From the NCBI GenBank assembly GCA_903834645.1, contig CAILKA010000372.1:1-34740 (forward strand): a stretch of DNA of 34,740 nt, read 5' to 3'. The translations under genes and the position numbers were made by a program. Shown piece by piece: positions 8,484-17,134 of the stretch. This DNA is from an uncultured beta proteobacterium. Lineage in GTDB: Bacteria; Pseudomonadota; Gammaproteobacteria; Burkholderiales; Burkholderiaceae_C. The notes under the pieces were generated by a model. That model saw only the letters and a list, made by a program, of their open reading frames with translations, was not told the DNA's origin and did no database searches. The stretch's first letter is position 1. Every line of letters starts with the position of its first letter.

Positions 8484-10006
8484 CAGCTCGCCAGCCAGGC
8501 CGCCAGATCCGCCTTGAGCTGGCGCAGGTCGGCCTCGCGGGTGTACATCATGTGGCCGGCGTCGTAGTAGCGGTGCGTCAGCCGCGTGCGCACGTCGGCC
8601 GGGATGTCGAGCTGCGCAAGCGACCAGTCGGTGGCGCTGTAGGGCGTGCCCAGGTCGTAGCGGCCGCTGGCCACGAGCACCTTCAGGTGCGGGTTGCGGC
8701 GCATCGCGCGCGACAGGTCGGCGGTGGTGGTGGTGTAGTTGTTGCCCTTGTCTTCGCCGCGGTTCCAGTTCCAGCCGCGGTTGACCTCCACGTTCAAGGC
8801 CTCGTAGCGCGCCTGGATCGGAATGCCCAGCGTTCCGGCGAAGTAGGCCTGCGCCGCCATCTTGTAGGGCCCGGCGATGGCGTCGATGCCGGGGTCGAAC
8901 TCCCAGTCGCGGCTGCGCGTGGCGCCCATCGGGCCCGTCACGCGGGACTCGAGACGGCCGACGATGCGGCCCTGCGCGCGCATGGCCTCGAAGAAGAAGG
9001 TGCTGTCGCTGATGCGCAGGTCATGGTGCTCCACGAGCTCGCGCGGCAGCCCGGTGAGCTCGGCCATGCGCCGCGCCACGCGGCTGCGGCGCGCAGGCGC
9101 CAGCCGCGAGCCTGCATGAAGCGCCGCCAGGTACTCGCCTTCGGCAAAGGCCTCGGCTTCAGCACGCGCCGCCTCCGAGGAGGCACCGAGCGACCCCTTG
9201 AGCAGCCCGTGGTACTGGGCCGTGTTGGCAAAGGCCGGCAGGAAGAGCGCGTAGGGCAGATCGTTGCCGCGGTGGAAGACGATCGACTGCAGGTCCATCG
9301 CACACGAGACGAGGATCACACCCGACAGCGCCAGGCCCGAGGCCTGGAGCTGGTCGGCAATGGCCGCGCCGCGCGTCGTGCCGTAGCTCTCGCCGCACAG
9401 GTACAGCGGCGAGCCCCAGCGCTGGTGGCGCGTGAGCCAGGCGCGCACCACCTCGCACATCGCAGCGACGTCACCGTCCACCGACAGCAGCTTCTTGCGC
9501 GACTCCTCGCCTGCGGCGAGCGACCAGCCCGTGTGAGGCGGGTCGATGAAGACGAGGTCGAAGTGCTCGAACCAGGACAGCGCGTTGTCCACCACCGCAT
9601 AGGGCGGCGCAGGCGCAGTGCCGTCGTCGCCCACGACGACGCGCTTGGGGCCGAGCGCGCCCAGGTGCAGCCACAGCGAGGCCGAGCCCGGCCCGCCGTT
9701 GAAGGCAAAGCACACCGGCCGCGAGGCGGCGTCGACCCCCTTCTTCAGGTAGGCGGTCGTGTAGACGGCCGCGTCGGGCGGGGCACCGGCCGACGCGAGG
9801 CCGGAGGCGGCCACCGGCACGAAGGCTGCGTGCACCGCATAGGGGTGGGCGGCAGCGCCGATGGTGACCGAACCCTCGCTGCGGGCGGGCTCGAGTGCCA
9901 GCAGCCGCTCGACGGCCTCGCGCTGGCGCTTCGCCGGATCGGAGTCGCCTGCGGCAGCCACGGCGGGGGTGGAAGAAGAGGGGGAAGAGGGGGAGGATTC
10001 GCTCAT
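8483..10006 (-). CDS. S10 family serine carboxypeptidase-like peptidase
   Basis: ATG at 10006. Contains PVCFAFNGGPGSASLWLHLGALGPKRV, LYLCGESYGTTRGAA (nucleophile), VASGRYDLGTPYSATDW (Asp) and YYDAGHMMY (His). Confidence 0.92.
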   Translation of the reverse strand: MSESSPSSPSSSTPAVAAAGDSDPAKRQREAVERLLALEPARSEGSVTIGAAAHPYAVHAAFVPVAASGLASAGAPPDAAVYTTAYLKKGVDAASRPVCFAFNGGPGSASLWLHLGALGPKRVVVGDDGTAPAPPYAVVDNALSWFEHFDLVFIDPPHTGWSLAAGEESRKKLLSVDGDVAAMCEVVRAWLTRHQRWGSPLYLCGESYGTTRGAAIADQLQASGLALSGVILVSCAMDLQSIVFHRGNDLPYALFLPAFANTAQYHGLLKGSLGASSEAARAEAEAFAEGEYLAALHAGSRLAPARRSRVARRMAELTGLPRELVEHHDLRISDSTFFFEAMRAQGRIVGRLESRVTGPMGATRSRDWEFDPGIDAIAGPYKMAAQAYFAGTLGIPIQARYEALNVEVNRGWNWNRGEDKGNNYTTTTADLSRAMRRNPHLKVLVASGRYDLGTPYSATDWSLAQLDIPADVRTRLTHRYYDAGHMMYTREADLRQLKADLAAWLAS

Positions 10007-10022
10007 GGTGTGGGGGGTTCCT

Positions 10023-10802
10023 TCAGACGATGCCCTTGTACGAGCCGCCATCGACCTGGATGTTCTGACCGCAGACATAGGAAGCCTGCTCGCTGCACAG
10101 GTAGGCGCACAGGTCGCCGAACTCGTCGGGACGGCCGAAGCGCCGAGCGGCGATGGTGTCCTCGAGCTTGCGCCGGGCCTGCTCGAAGGTGATGCCGTCG
10201 ATGCGGGCCTGGCGCTCGGTGAGGAACTGCTGGCGTCCGGTGTCGATGCGCTCGGGCAGGAGGTTGTTGATCGTGACGTTGTCCACCACCGCCTCGCGCG
10301 AGATGGCCTTGCACACGGCCGTGAGCGCGGTGCGCGCGGCGGTGGACAGGCCCTGGTGCGGGTTGGGCGCCTTCACCATGGCCGAGGTGATGTTGACGAT
10401 GCGCCCGAAGCGGCGCGCACGCATGCCCGGCAGGAGCGCGCGGATCATCAGCACCGGGCCGAGCATGTTGGCCTCGAAGGCCTGGATGTAGGCGTCGTGG
10501 TCCCAGTCCTCGAAGCGGCCGGGCTTGGGGCCCTCGTTGTTGGTCACGAGGATGTCGGCGTCCGGGCAGGCGGCCACGAGCCGGGCCCGGCCGGACTCGG
10601 TAGTGAGGTCGGCGGCCACGCCAGCCACCGTGCCGCCGGTCTCGCTTGCAATCTCCGCCGCCGCGGCCTGCACCGACTCCTGGCTGCGGCCGTTGATCCA
10701 CACATGCACGCCCTCGCGGGCCAGCGACGTGGCGCAGGCACGGCCCAGGCCCTTGGTGGAGGCGAGCACGAGGGCCTTGCGGCCGGCGATGCGCAGGTCC
10801 AT
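10023..10802 (-). CDS. Atypical SDR family protein (BKR-like)
   Basis: 259 aa. MDLRIAGRKALVLASTKGLGRACATSLAREGVHVWINGRS... with NNEGPKPGRFEDWD, NITSAMVKAPNPHQGLSTAARTALTAVCKAISREAV, C-terminal CGQNIQVDGGSYKGIV. The Rossmann-fold pattern is clear but YxxxK is absent. Confidence 0.9.
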   Translation of the reverse strand: MDLRIAGRKALVLASTKGLGRACATSLAREGVHVWINGRSQESVQAAAAEIASETGGTVAGVAADLTTESGRARLVAACPDADILVTNNEGPKPGRFEDWDHDAYIQAFEANMLGPVLMIRALLPGMRARRFGRIVNITSAMVKAPNPHQGLSTAARTALTAVCKAISREAVVDNVTINNLLPERIDTGRQQFLTERQARIDGITFEQARRKLEDTIAARRFGRPDEFGDLCAYLCSEQASYVCGQNIQVDGGSYKGIV

Positions 10803-10810
10803 GGGGTGCC

Positions 10811-11818
10811 CTATTCGATCTTCACGGTCTTGAGCAGTTCGCCGAAGCGCTGCGACTCGCTGCGCACGAACTGCGCGAACTCCGCCGGAGGCCGCCCGTC
10901 CACCGCGAAGCCGGCCTTGGCGAAGGCCGCCCTCACGTCGGGCTGAGCGACGATCTTGCGGATCTCCTGGGCCAGGCGATCGACAACGGCTGCAGGCGTG
11001 CCGGCCGGGGCGAACCAGCCCAGCCAGGTGCCGACGATGACGAAGTTGTCCAGGCCGCCCTCCTTCATGGTGGGCACCTGCGGGAAGTCCGGCGAGCGCT
11101 CCGCGCCGGTGAAGCCGATGGCGCGGACCTTGCCGGCCTGCACCATCGGATGCGCGATCGTGGGCGGCAGGATCATCAGGTCCACTTCAGACGAGGCCAC
11201 GGCGTTGAGCGCCGGAGCCGTCCCCTTGAAGGGCACGTGCACGGTCTGCATCCCCGTGCGCGCCACGAACATCTCGGTGGCCAGGTGCAGCGCGTTGCCG
11301 ATGCCCGGGGAGGAAAAGGCCACACCCTTGCGCGAGGCACGGCCCCAGTCGATGAATTCGCGCAGCGTGCGCGCGGGGATCTGGGGTGCGATGACGACGA
11401 TGTAGCCGGTGCCCAGCCCGACGTTGGTGATGGGCACGAAGTCCTTGAAGACGTCGTAGCCAGCCGTCTTGCTCACATGCGGGTTGATGACGAAGGCCGG
11501 GGTGGTGTGCAGCAGCGTGTAGCCGTCGCCCGCAGCCTTGGCCACTGCCGCTGCGCCGATGGCGCCGTTGGCGCCGGCGCGGTTGTCCACGAGCACGCGC
11601 ACGCCCAGGGCCTGATCGAGCTGCTGCGCCACCATGCGGGCCGTGGTGTCGGAGGTGCCCCCGGCCTCGAAGGGCACGACGAGGCGGATAGGCCGGCTCG
11701 GGTAGGCCTCAGCCTGGGCAAAGGCCGGCAGGCTCGCCCACCCGGCCAGGCAGGCCAGCAGCGCAGCCCCGGCACGGGCGAGCGTGACGCGTCGCGCCGT
11801 GAGATCAGTTGCTGCCAT
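10811..11818 (-). CDS. Tripartite tricarboxylate transporter (Bug/TctC family) substrate-binding protein
   Basis: 335 aa. Signal peptide, then AEAYPSRPIRLVVPFEAGGTSDTTARMVAQQLDQALGVRVLVDNRAGANGAIGAAAVAKAAGDGYTLLHTTPA, the classic Bug-family N-terminus. Confidence 0.95.
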   Translation of the reverse strand: MAATDLTARRVTLARAGAALLACLAGWASLPAFAQAEAYPSRPIRLVVPFEAGGTSDTTARMVAQQLDQALGVRVLVDNRAGANGAIGAAAVAKAAGDGYTLLHTTPAFVINPHVSKTAGYDVFKDFVPITNVGLGTGYIVVIAPQIPARTLREFIDWGRASRKGVAFSSPGIGNALHLATEMFVARTGMQTVHVPFKGTAPALNAVASSEVDLMILPPTIAHPMVQAGKVRAIGFTGAERSPDFPQVPTMKEGGLDNFVIVGTWLGWFAPAGTPAAVVDRLAQEIRKIVAQPDVRAAFAKAGFAVDGRPPAEFAQFVRSESQRFGELLKTVKIE

Positions 11819-12710
11819 GTGTGCCTCCGGCCTGCAGGCTGTGCAGGAAGTGGTCGACCATCTGCGAGCGCGTGCCCACCCATACGTCGGGGGCGCTCGT
11901 CGCGATCTCGAGGATGCGGTGGAAGGCTCCCGTGCCGGCCGGTCGGCCGAAGACGTGCGCGTGCACGGTCGGGTCGATCTTGATGGCGCGCGTCTCCCAC
12001 TGGCGCGCGTAGGCCAGCCAGTCCTCGAAGATCTCCACCATCACGCGCGGGGGCTGGCCGTGGCGCATGAACAGCGGAAGATCGTTGACCTCCATCGTTC
12101 CGGGCACGGCGACGATGGAGGTGTCTCCGAAGTCGACCCGGTACGGCAGGTCATCGTTGAGGGTGTCGCTGTGCCACTGGTACCCCTCCCGGGCGAGCAG
12201 GCGTGCCGTGCGCGGGCTGGGTGTGCTGCGCGGGCTGATCCAGCCTGCCGGGCGGCGGCCGATCGCGTCGGCGATGAGGCCCGTGGTGCGCCGGATGTTC
12301 TCCACCTCCGCCGCTTCGTCCAGGTAGGCCGGGATCACGTCCATGGCATAGGAGTGGGCCACGATGTCGTGGCCGGCCTCGGCGATGCGGCGCACTTCCT
12401 GCGGATAGCGTTCGGCCATGATTCCGCACACGAGGATCGAGGCCTTCACGCCGAAGCGCTCGAAGACCTCCAGCACGCGGTGCACCCCGCGGCGGTGGCC
12501 ATATTCGGCCCAGCCGATCGCGTTCAGGTCGGGCGTGCCCGCCTTCAGCGGGTTGCCCATCGGGCCGATGCCGGGCCAGTGGCCGTCTGACCACCACTCG
12601 TAGGCCATGCGGAACACGACCCCGATCTTGTGGCCGCCGGGCCAGGTGAAGCCTTCGGGCGGATGGGTCTCGCGCCCTCCGGCGTGGATGTCGTAGAGGT
12701 GTGAGGACAT
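11805..12710 (-). CDS. Polysaccharide deacetylase (CE4)/PuuE-like family protein
   Basis: ATG at 12710. MSSHLYDIHAGGRETHPPEGFTWPGGHKIGVVFRMAYEWWSDGHWPG...HRRGVHRVLEVFERFGVKASILVCGIMAERYPQEVRRIAEAGHDIVAHSYAMDVIPAYLDEAAEVENI. NodB-type architecture. Overlaps the downstream Bug gene by 14 bp. Confidence 0.87.
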   Translation of the reverse strand: MSSHLYDIHAGGRETHPPEGFTWPGGHKIGVVFRMAYEWWSDGHWPGIGPMGNPLKAGTPDLNAIGWAEYGHRRGVHRVLEVFERFGVKASILVCGIMAERYPQEVRRIAEAGHDIVAHSYAMDVIPAYLDEAAEVENIRRTTGLIADAIGRRPAGWISPRSTPSPRTARLLAREGYQWHSDTLNDDLPYRVDFGDTSIVAVPGTMEVNDLPLFMRHGQPPRVMVEIFEDWLAYARQWETRAIKIDPTVHAHVFGRPAGTGAFHRILEIATSAPDVWVGTRSQMVDHFLHSLQAGGTHGSN

Positions 12711-12717
12711 GCGGGAC

Positions 12718-12723
12718 AATATA
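12718..12723 (-). promoter_or_regulatory. Candidate sigma70 -10 element (TATATT) 7 nt before the deacetylase ATG
   Basis: Minus strand CGCTATATTGTCCCGCATG. AT-rich hexamer in very GC-rich context; no SD before the ATG at 12710. Confidence 0.45.
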
Positions 12724-12786
12724 GCGGAGCAGCCACGCGGCCCAAACGGTGTCGGCCCGCAGGCGGGCACCGGGATCGTCCCGCCC

Positions 12787-13719
12787 TCAGGGCGCGATGG
12801 CCAGCGAGCGGGCCTCCTCGACGACGAGCTGGCGCAGCCAGCGGTGGCCCGCATCCTTGTGGCTGCGTTCGTGCCAGTAGGCCGCATACCGCACCCGCGG
12901 AAGCGTGAGCGGAGGGTCGAACACCGCCACATCATGCTGGCTCGCGAAGGCCAATGCCAGGGCACGGGGCATGGTGGCAATGGCATCTGTCCCGACAAGC
13001 ATGCGTGGCACGCTCAGGAAGTTCTGGACACCGAAGCACACGGGCACGCGCCCGGCCAGCCGACCCACTGCGGCGTCCAGCACCTGCCCGGTCGTCGTGC
13101 GTCCGAGGCCGAGTGGCCGGACATGCGGCAGTTGCAGATACTGCTCCAGGCTGAGCGTGCCGCCGCGCAGATGAGGGTGCCGGCGGTCAGCCACGCACAC
13201 GATCCTGTCCTGCCACAGGGGCATCGTTCGAAGGGTCGGCGGAACCTTCAAGACCCAGGCGATGCGAAGGTCGACTTCGCCGCGCTCCAGGTGGTCCAGC
13301 GATCGGGGTGGGTCTGGTGCGCGGACGTCCACGCGCACCCCCGGCGCCACGGTGCGCATCCGCCTGAGCAGGCCCGGCATGAGCAGGTGCTCGGCATACT
13401 CGGGCGCGCTCAGCACGAAGCCCCTGCTAGAGCGGGCCGGATCGAAAGGGGCAGGCGGCGCAAGCAGCGCATCGAGCTGGTCCAGCAGCGGCCGCAGTGT
13501 GCGTGCGAGCTGCGCCGCGCGTTCCGTGGGCGTCATGCCGTGGCGGGACCGCAGCAGGAGCGGATCGCCGAAGTGCTGGCGCAGCCGCGCCAGGGCCCGG
13601 CTGGTCGCTGGCTGGCTCAGGCCGAGCCGATCGGCCGCGCGGGACACGCTGCCCTCGGCGATGAGGGTGTCGAAGATGCGCAGCAACCGGATGTCGAGCG
13701 GGTCTGGATTGCGAATCAT
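12787..13719 (-). CDS. LysR family transcriptional regulator
   Basis: 310 aa. MIRNPDPLDIRLLRIFDTLIAEGSVSRAADRLGLSQPATSRALARLRQHFGDPLLLRSRHGMTPTERA, a canonical LysR wHTH. Confidence 0.95.
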   Translation of the reverse strand: MIRNPDPLDIRLLRIFDTLIAEGSVSRAADRLGLSQPATSRALARLRQHFGDPLLLRSRHGMTPTERAAQLARTLRPLLDQLDALLAPPAPFDPARSSRGFVLSAPEYAEHLLMPGLLRRMRTVAPGVRVDVRAPDPPRSLDHLERGEVDLRIAWVLKVPPTLRTMPLWQDRIVCVADRRHPHLRGGTLSLEQYLQLPHVRPLGLGRTTTGQVLDAAVGRLAGRVPVCFGVQNFLSVPRMLVGTDAIATMPRALALAFASQHDVAVFDPPLTLPRVRYAAYWHERSHKDAGHRWLRQLVVEEARSLAIAP

Positions 13720-13742
13720 GTCTTGCCTTCACGCGCATGAGT

Positions 13743-13762
13743 GATATGCCATTCATGGTATC
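13743..13762. promoter_or_regulatory. Candidate LysR operator, imperfect inverted repeat
   Basis: GATATGCCATTCATGGTATC (ATGCCAT-TC-ATGGTAT, one mismatch) in the 77-bp divergent gap between the LysR and Bug genes. Confidence 0.45.
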
Positions 13763-13796
13763 TGCTGATCAGGTCTGCCTGCCTAAACTGGGCCGC

Positions 13797-14768
13797 ATGA
13801 CAAGCCCTCGAGCCTTCCTGCGCGCCGCCCTGGCGCTGTGCATGGCCTGCGTGGCCACCTCCTCCCAGGCGCAGGACTACCCCTCGCGCCCCATCCGCCT
13901 CGTCCTGCCTTTCCCCACGGGTGGAACCTTCTTCGTCGGCCAACTGCTCTCGGAGCGGCTGCCCGAGGCGCTGGGTCAGCCGGTGGTGATCGAGAACAAG
14001 CCCGGCGCCGGGGGGAGCCTGGCCATGGAGGCCGTGGACAAGGCCGCACCCGATGGCTACACGCTCTTCGTCACCTCCCCCACCCTCACGATCACCCCGA
14101 TCGTGCAGCGCAACCTGCGCTTCAACCCCATGACCGACCTCGTGCCGGTGGCCCTCGTGGCCACCGTTCCGAACGTGATGGTCATCAATCCCAAGGTGCC
14201 GGCGCGCACGTTTCGCGAGTTCGTGGAGCTGGCCCGCGCGCAGCCCGGCAAGCTCACCTACGGCACCGGAGGTGCCGGCGCCTCGAACCACTTCGCCTCC
14301 GAGCAATTCAAGGTGCTCGCCGGGCTGGACATCCTGCACATCCCCTACCAGTCGGCCACGCATGCGGTGACGAACCTGGTGGGCGGGCAGATCGACATGG
14401 TCATCGGCGGCCTGCCGACCTCTGCGCCGCTGGTGCAGGATGGGCGGCTGCGCGCGCTGGCCGTGCTGACCCGGCAGCGTCACCCGCTGTTGCCCGATGT
14501 GCCCACCGTCCTCGAGGTGGGCATGCCCGAGCTCGTCGTCGACACGTGGTACGGCGTGCTCGCACCGGCAGGCACCCGGCCCGAGATCGTCGAGCGGCTG
14601 CACCGCGAGATCACGAAGATCGTCCGTTCGCCCGAGACGCTGGCGCGCATGAACAAGGCCGGGATCGATCCCCTCTTCTCGACCCAGGCGGAATTCGCGG
14701 CGTTCGTGAAGAACGACCACGACAAGTGGGTGCGCGTCTCGCGTGCGGCGCGCCTGAAGTTCGACTGA
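13797..14768 (+). CDS. Tripartite tricarboxylate transporter (Bug/TctC family) substrate-binding protein
   Basis: ATG at 13797. MTSPRAFLRAALALCMACVATSSQAQDYPSRPIRLVLPFPTGGTFFVGQLLSERLPEALGQPVVIENKPGAGGSLAMEAVDKAAPDGYTLFVTSPT. Confidence 0.95.
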   Translation: MTSPRAFLRAALALCMACVATSSQAQDYPSRPIRLVLPFPTGGTFFVGQLLSERLPEALGQPVVIENKPGAGGSLAMEAVDKAAPDGYTLFVTSPTLTITPIVQRNLRFNPMTDLVPVALVATVPNVMVINPKVPARTFREFVELARAQPGKLTYGTGGAGASNHFASEQFKVLAGLDILHIPYQSATHAVTNLVGGQIDMVIGGLPTSAPLVQDGRLRALAVLTRQRHPLLPDVPTVLEVGMPELVVDTWYGVLAPAGTRPEIVERLHREITKIVRSPETLARMNKAGIDPLFSTQAEFAAFVKNDHDKWVRVSRAARLKFD

Positions 14769-14845
14769 AGCCCGACCCAGACCGCCCCGTCGCCCTCCTG
14801 CCAACCTGCCCCCACCCCCACCTCGCCACACCCGGAACCCGAACC

Positions 14846-15445
14846 ATGGACACGATCTGCCCGACCCAGGAGGAGATGAAGGCCCGCATCGCGCGCTTCA
14901 AGGAGCTCAAGCCGCGCGCCACCCATTGGGAAAAGGACCTGGGCATCCCGGCCGATGTACTGCGCATGTTCAACCCGAAGGCCAACTACGTGCTGATGGC
15001 GCCGGCCGACATGCCCGGCCGGCTGTCCCCGAGCCCGGCCATCGTCGACGGCGACAAGGGAGTCATCCGCATCGGCATCGCGCTGGCCGAGGCGGGCGAC
15101 GGACCGGGGCTGCACGTGCACTGGAAGACCACCGAGACCTTCATGGCCTTGACAGGCCGCTGGATGATCCGCTGGGGCGACGACGGGCAGGAGCACATCA
15201 TCCTGGAACCCTTCGACATGATCTCGGTCCCGCCGCGCGTGACGCGGCAGTTCGTCAACGTCTCCGACCAGGACGCGCACCTGCTGGTCATCATCCAGGG
15301 CCGCAAGGAAGACTTCAACGACGTGGGCCGCCTGCCGCAGGCCGCCGAGCCGATCATCGAGAAGTACGGGGTGGAGATGATCGGCAAGCTCGAGCAGAAC
15401 GGCTGGAAGTTCCAGCTCGACGCCCACGCGCCGGCCGCGAGCTGA
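14846..15445 (+). CDS. Cupin domain-containing protein
   Basis: ATG at 14846, 199 aa. MDTICPTQEEMKARIARFKELKPRATHWEKDLGIPADVLRMFNPK...GLHVHWKTTETFMALTGRWMIRWGDDGQEHIILEPFDMISVPPRVTRQFVNVSDQDAHLLVIIQG (cupin_2-like). Confidence 0.88.
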   Translation: MDTICPTQEEMKARIARFKELKPRATHWEKDLGIPADVLRMFNPKANYVLMAPADMPGRLSPSPAIVDGDKGVIRIGIALAEAGDGPGLHVHWKTTETFMALTGRWMIRWGDDGQEHIILEPFDMISVPPRVTRQFVNVSDQDAHLLVIIQGRKEDFNDVGRLPQAAEPIIEKYGVEMIGKLEQNGWKFQLDAHAPAAS

Positions 15446-15449
15446 GCCG

Positions 15450-17129
15450 GTGGCGGTGCTCACAGGCGGCGCGTTCATCGCGCAGACGCTGCACGCCTAT
15501 GGCGTGGACCACGTCTTCTTCGTGGACGCCATCCTGCGGCGCGCCCTCATCGAGATGGAGCCGCTGGGCATCCGGCGAGTCCTCACCCATTCGGAGAAGG
15601 CCGCCGCCTACATGGCCGACGGCTACGCCCGTGCCGGCAACCGGCCCGGCGTGTGCATGGCCCAGTCGGTCGGCGCAGCCAATCTCGCCGCGGGCCTGCA
15701 GGACGCATGGCTCGGTCAGTCGCCGGTGATCGCGATCACGGGGCGGCAGGTGGCCGTCAACCAGTACCGCAACGCCTATCAGGAGATCCCTCACGAGCCG
15801 CTGTACGCCGCCGTCACACGCCAGAGCGCCCGCGCCGACTCGGTGGAGCAGCTGCCGCACCTGCTTCGCGCGGCTTTCCGGAGCTGCACTTCGGCCACCC
15901 CGCGGCCCGTGCACCTGGACATCGGTGGCCACACCGGAGACGTCGTCGGTGCCGCGACCCTGCAGGCCGAGGTCACATGCGACGCGCCCTTCCGGGTTGT
16001 GCCCGCCTTTCGCCCGGGTGCATCGGCCCAGGCGCTGGCCCGCGTGCGGGCGCTGCTCCAGCGCTCGCTGCGGCCTGTGGTCATGGTGGGGCGAGCGGCG
16101 ATGGTCAGCGGCGTGGGGACCGTGCTGGGGGAGTGGTGCCGGCACGCCGGCGTGGCGGTGGTTGCCTCGCTCGACGCCAAGGCCGTCCTCGTCGACGACC
16201 ACCCCTGTTTCGCAGGCGTGGCAGGCACCTACTCGCGCGGCTGCGCCAACCAGGTTCTGGAGGCGGCCGACCTCGTGCTGATGGTCGGCACGGACACCTC
16301 CGACCAGGCCACCTCAGGCTGGACGCTGCCACGCCCGGCAGCTGCGCTCGTGCAGGTGGATGCCGATCCGCTGGAGCTCGGACGCAACTTCGCCTGCGCC
16401 GAGCTGGTGCAGGCCGATCCCCGGACCTTCCTGGAGCAGCTGGCCGGCGCCGCCACGGGCGGCGGGCGCGACAGCTGGCTGGCCGAGGTGGGCACCTTCG
16501 TGGCGGCCTGGCGCGCTCAGGCCGAGATCTGGTGCCGGGACGACGCCGTGCCGATCCGGCCGGCTTGGCTGTGCCGCAGCCTGTCGCGACTGCTGCCCGA
16601 AGACGCCCTGCTCGTGGCCGACACCGGGTACGCCTCGCAGTGGGCCGGCACGCTCGTGGACCTGCCACACCCCGGGCAGCGCTTCCTGCGGGCAGCTGGC
16701 TCGCTCGGCTGGGCCTTCCCCGCATCGCTGGGTGCGCGCTGCGCGCTGCCCGACACACCCGTGGTGTGTTTCACCGGAGACGGTGGCTTCATGTACCACG
16801 CGGGCGAGCTCGAGACGGCGCGGCGCTGCGGCATCCACACCGTCACGGTGGTCAACAACAACAGCCAGCTGGCGCAAGGTGTGCCCAACATCGACAAGGT
16901 CTACGAAGGCCGGGACACCTCGCGCAAGCACGAGATCCATGCCTTCCGCGACATGGACTTTGCCCGGCTCGCCCAGGCGCACGACTGCCTGGGCCTGCGC
17001 GTGGAGCACCCTTCGCAGTTCGAGCGCGCCTTCGCCCAGGCACTGGCCAGCGAGCTCCCCGTGGTCATCGATGTCGTCACCGATCCCGCCAGCCGCCCGG
17101 TCTCGGGCGGCCCGGCGCGTGCGGCCTGA
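15450..17129 (+). CDS. Thiamine pyrophosphate-binding protein (acetolactate synthase-like superfamily)
   Basis: GTG start. Pyr-domain SEKAAAYMADGYARA (Glu retained), central domain, PP-domain FTGDGGFMYHAGELETARRCGIHTVTVVNNNSQ (GDG...NN ThDP motif). Confidence 0.93.
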   Translation: MAVLTGGAFIAQTLHAYGVDHVFFVDAILRRALIEMEPLGIRRVLTHSEKAAAYMADGYARAGNRPGVCMAQSVGAANLAAGLQDAWLGQSPVIAITGRQVAVNQYRNAYQEIPHEPLYAAVTRQSARADSVEQLPHLLRAAFRSCTSATPRPVHLDIGGHTGDVVGAATLQAEVTCDAPFRVVPAFRPGASAQALARVRALLQRSLRPVVMVGRAAMVSGVGTVLGEWCRHAGVAVVASLDAKAVLVDDHPCFAGVAGTYSRGCANQVLEAADLVLMVGTDTSDQATSGWTLPRPAAALVQVDADPLELGRNFACAELVQADPRTFLEQLAGAATGGGRDSWLAEVGTFVAAWRAQAEIWCRDDAVPIRPAWLCRSLSRLLPEDALLVADTGYASQWAGTLVDLPHPGQRFLRAAGSLGWAFPASLGARCALPDTPVVCFTGDGGFMYHAGELETARRCGIHTVTVVNNNSQLAQGVPNIDKVYEGRDTSRKHEIHAFRDMDFARLAQAHDCLGLRVEHPSQFERAFAQALASELPVVIDVVTDPASRPVSGGPARAA

Positions 17130-17134
17130 GGGTG

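Noticed and set aside
7520-10192. 890-aa plus-strand ORF
   Set aside because: Shadow of the SDR and antisense of the S10 peptidase gene; low-complexity R/G/A/H composition.
11805-12998. N-terminal extension of the deacetylase ORF
   Set aside because: The extension overlaps the LysR coding region in another frame; conserved sequence starts at ATG 12710.
13838-15445. 535-aa ORF including the cupin
   Set aside because: The first part is a frame-shifted shadow of the Bug gene. The cupin starts at ATG 14846.
15450-17129. Loss of the catalytic Glu in the ThDP enzyme
   Set aside because: At first LTHSEKAAAYMADGYAR seemed to lack the usual HE pair, but aligning back from the MADGYAR block places the Glu of SE at the catalytic position, so it is retained.
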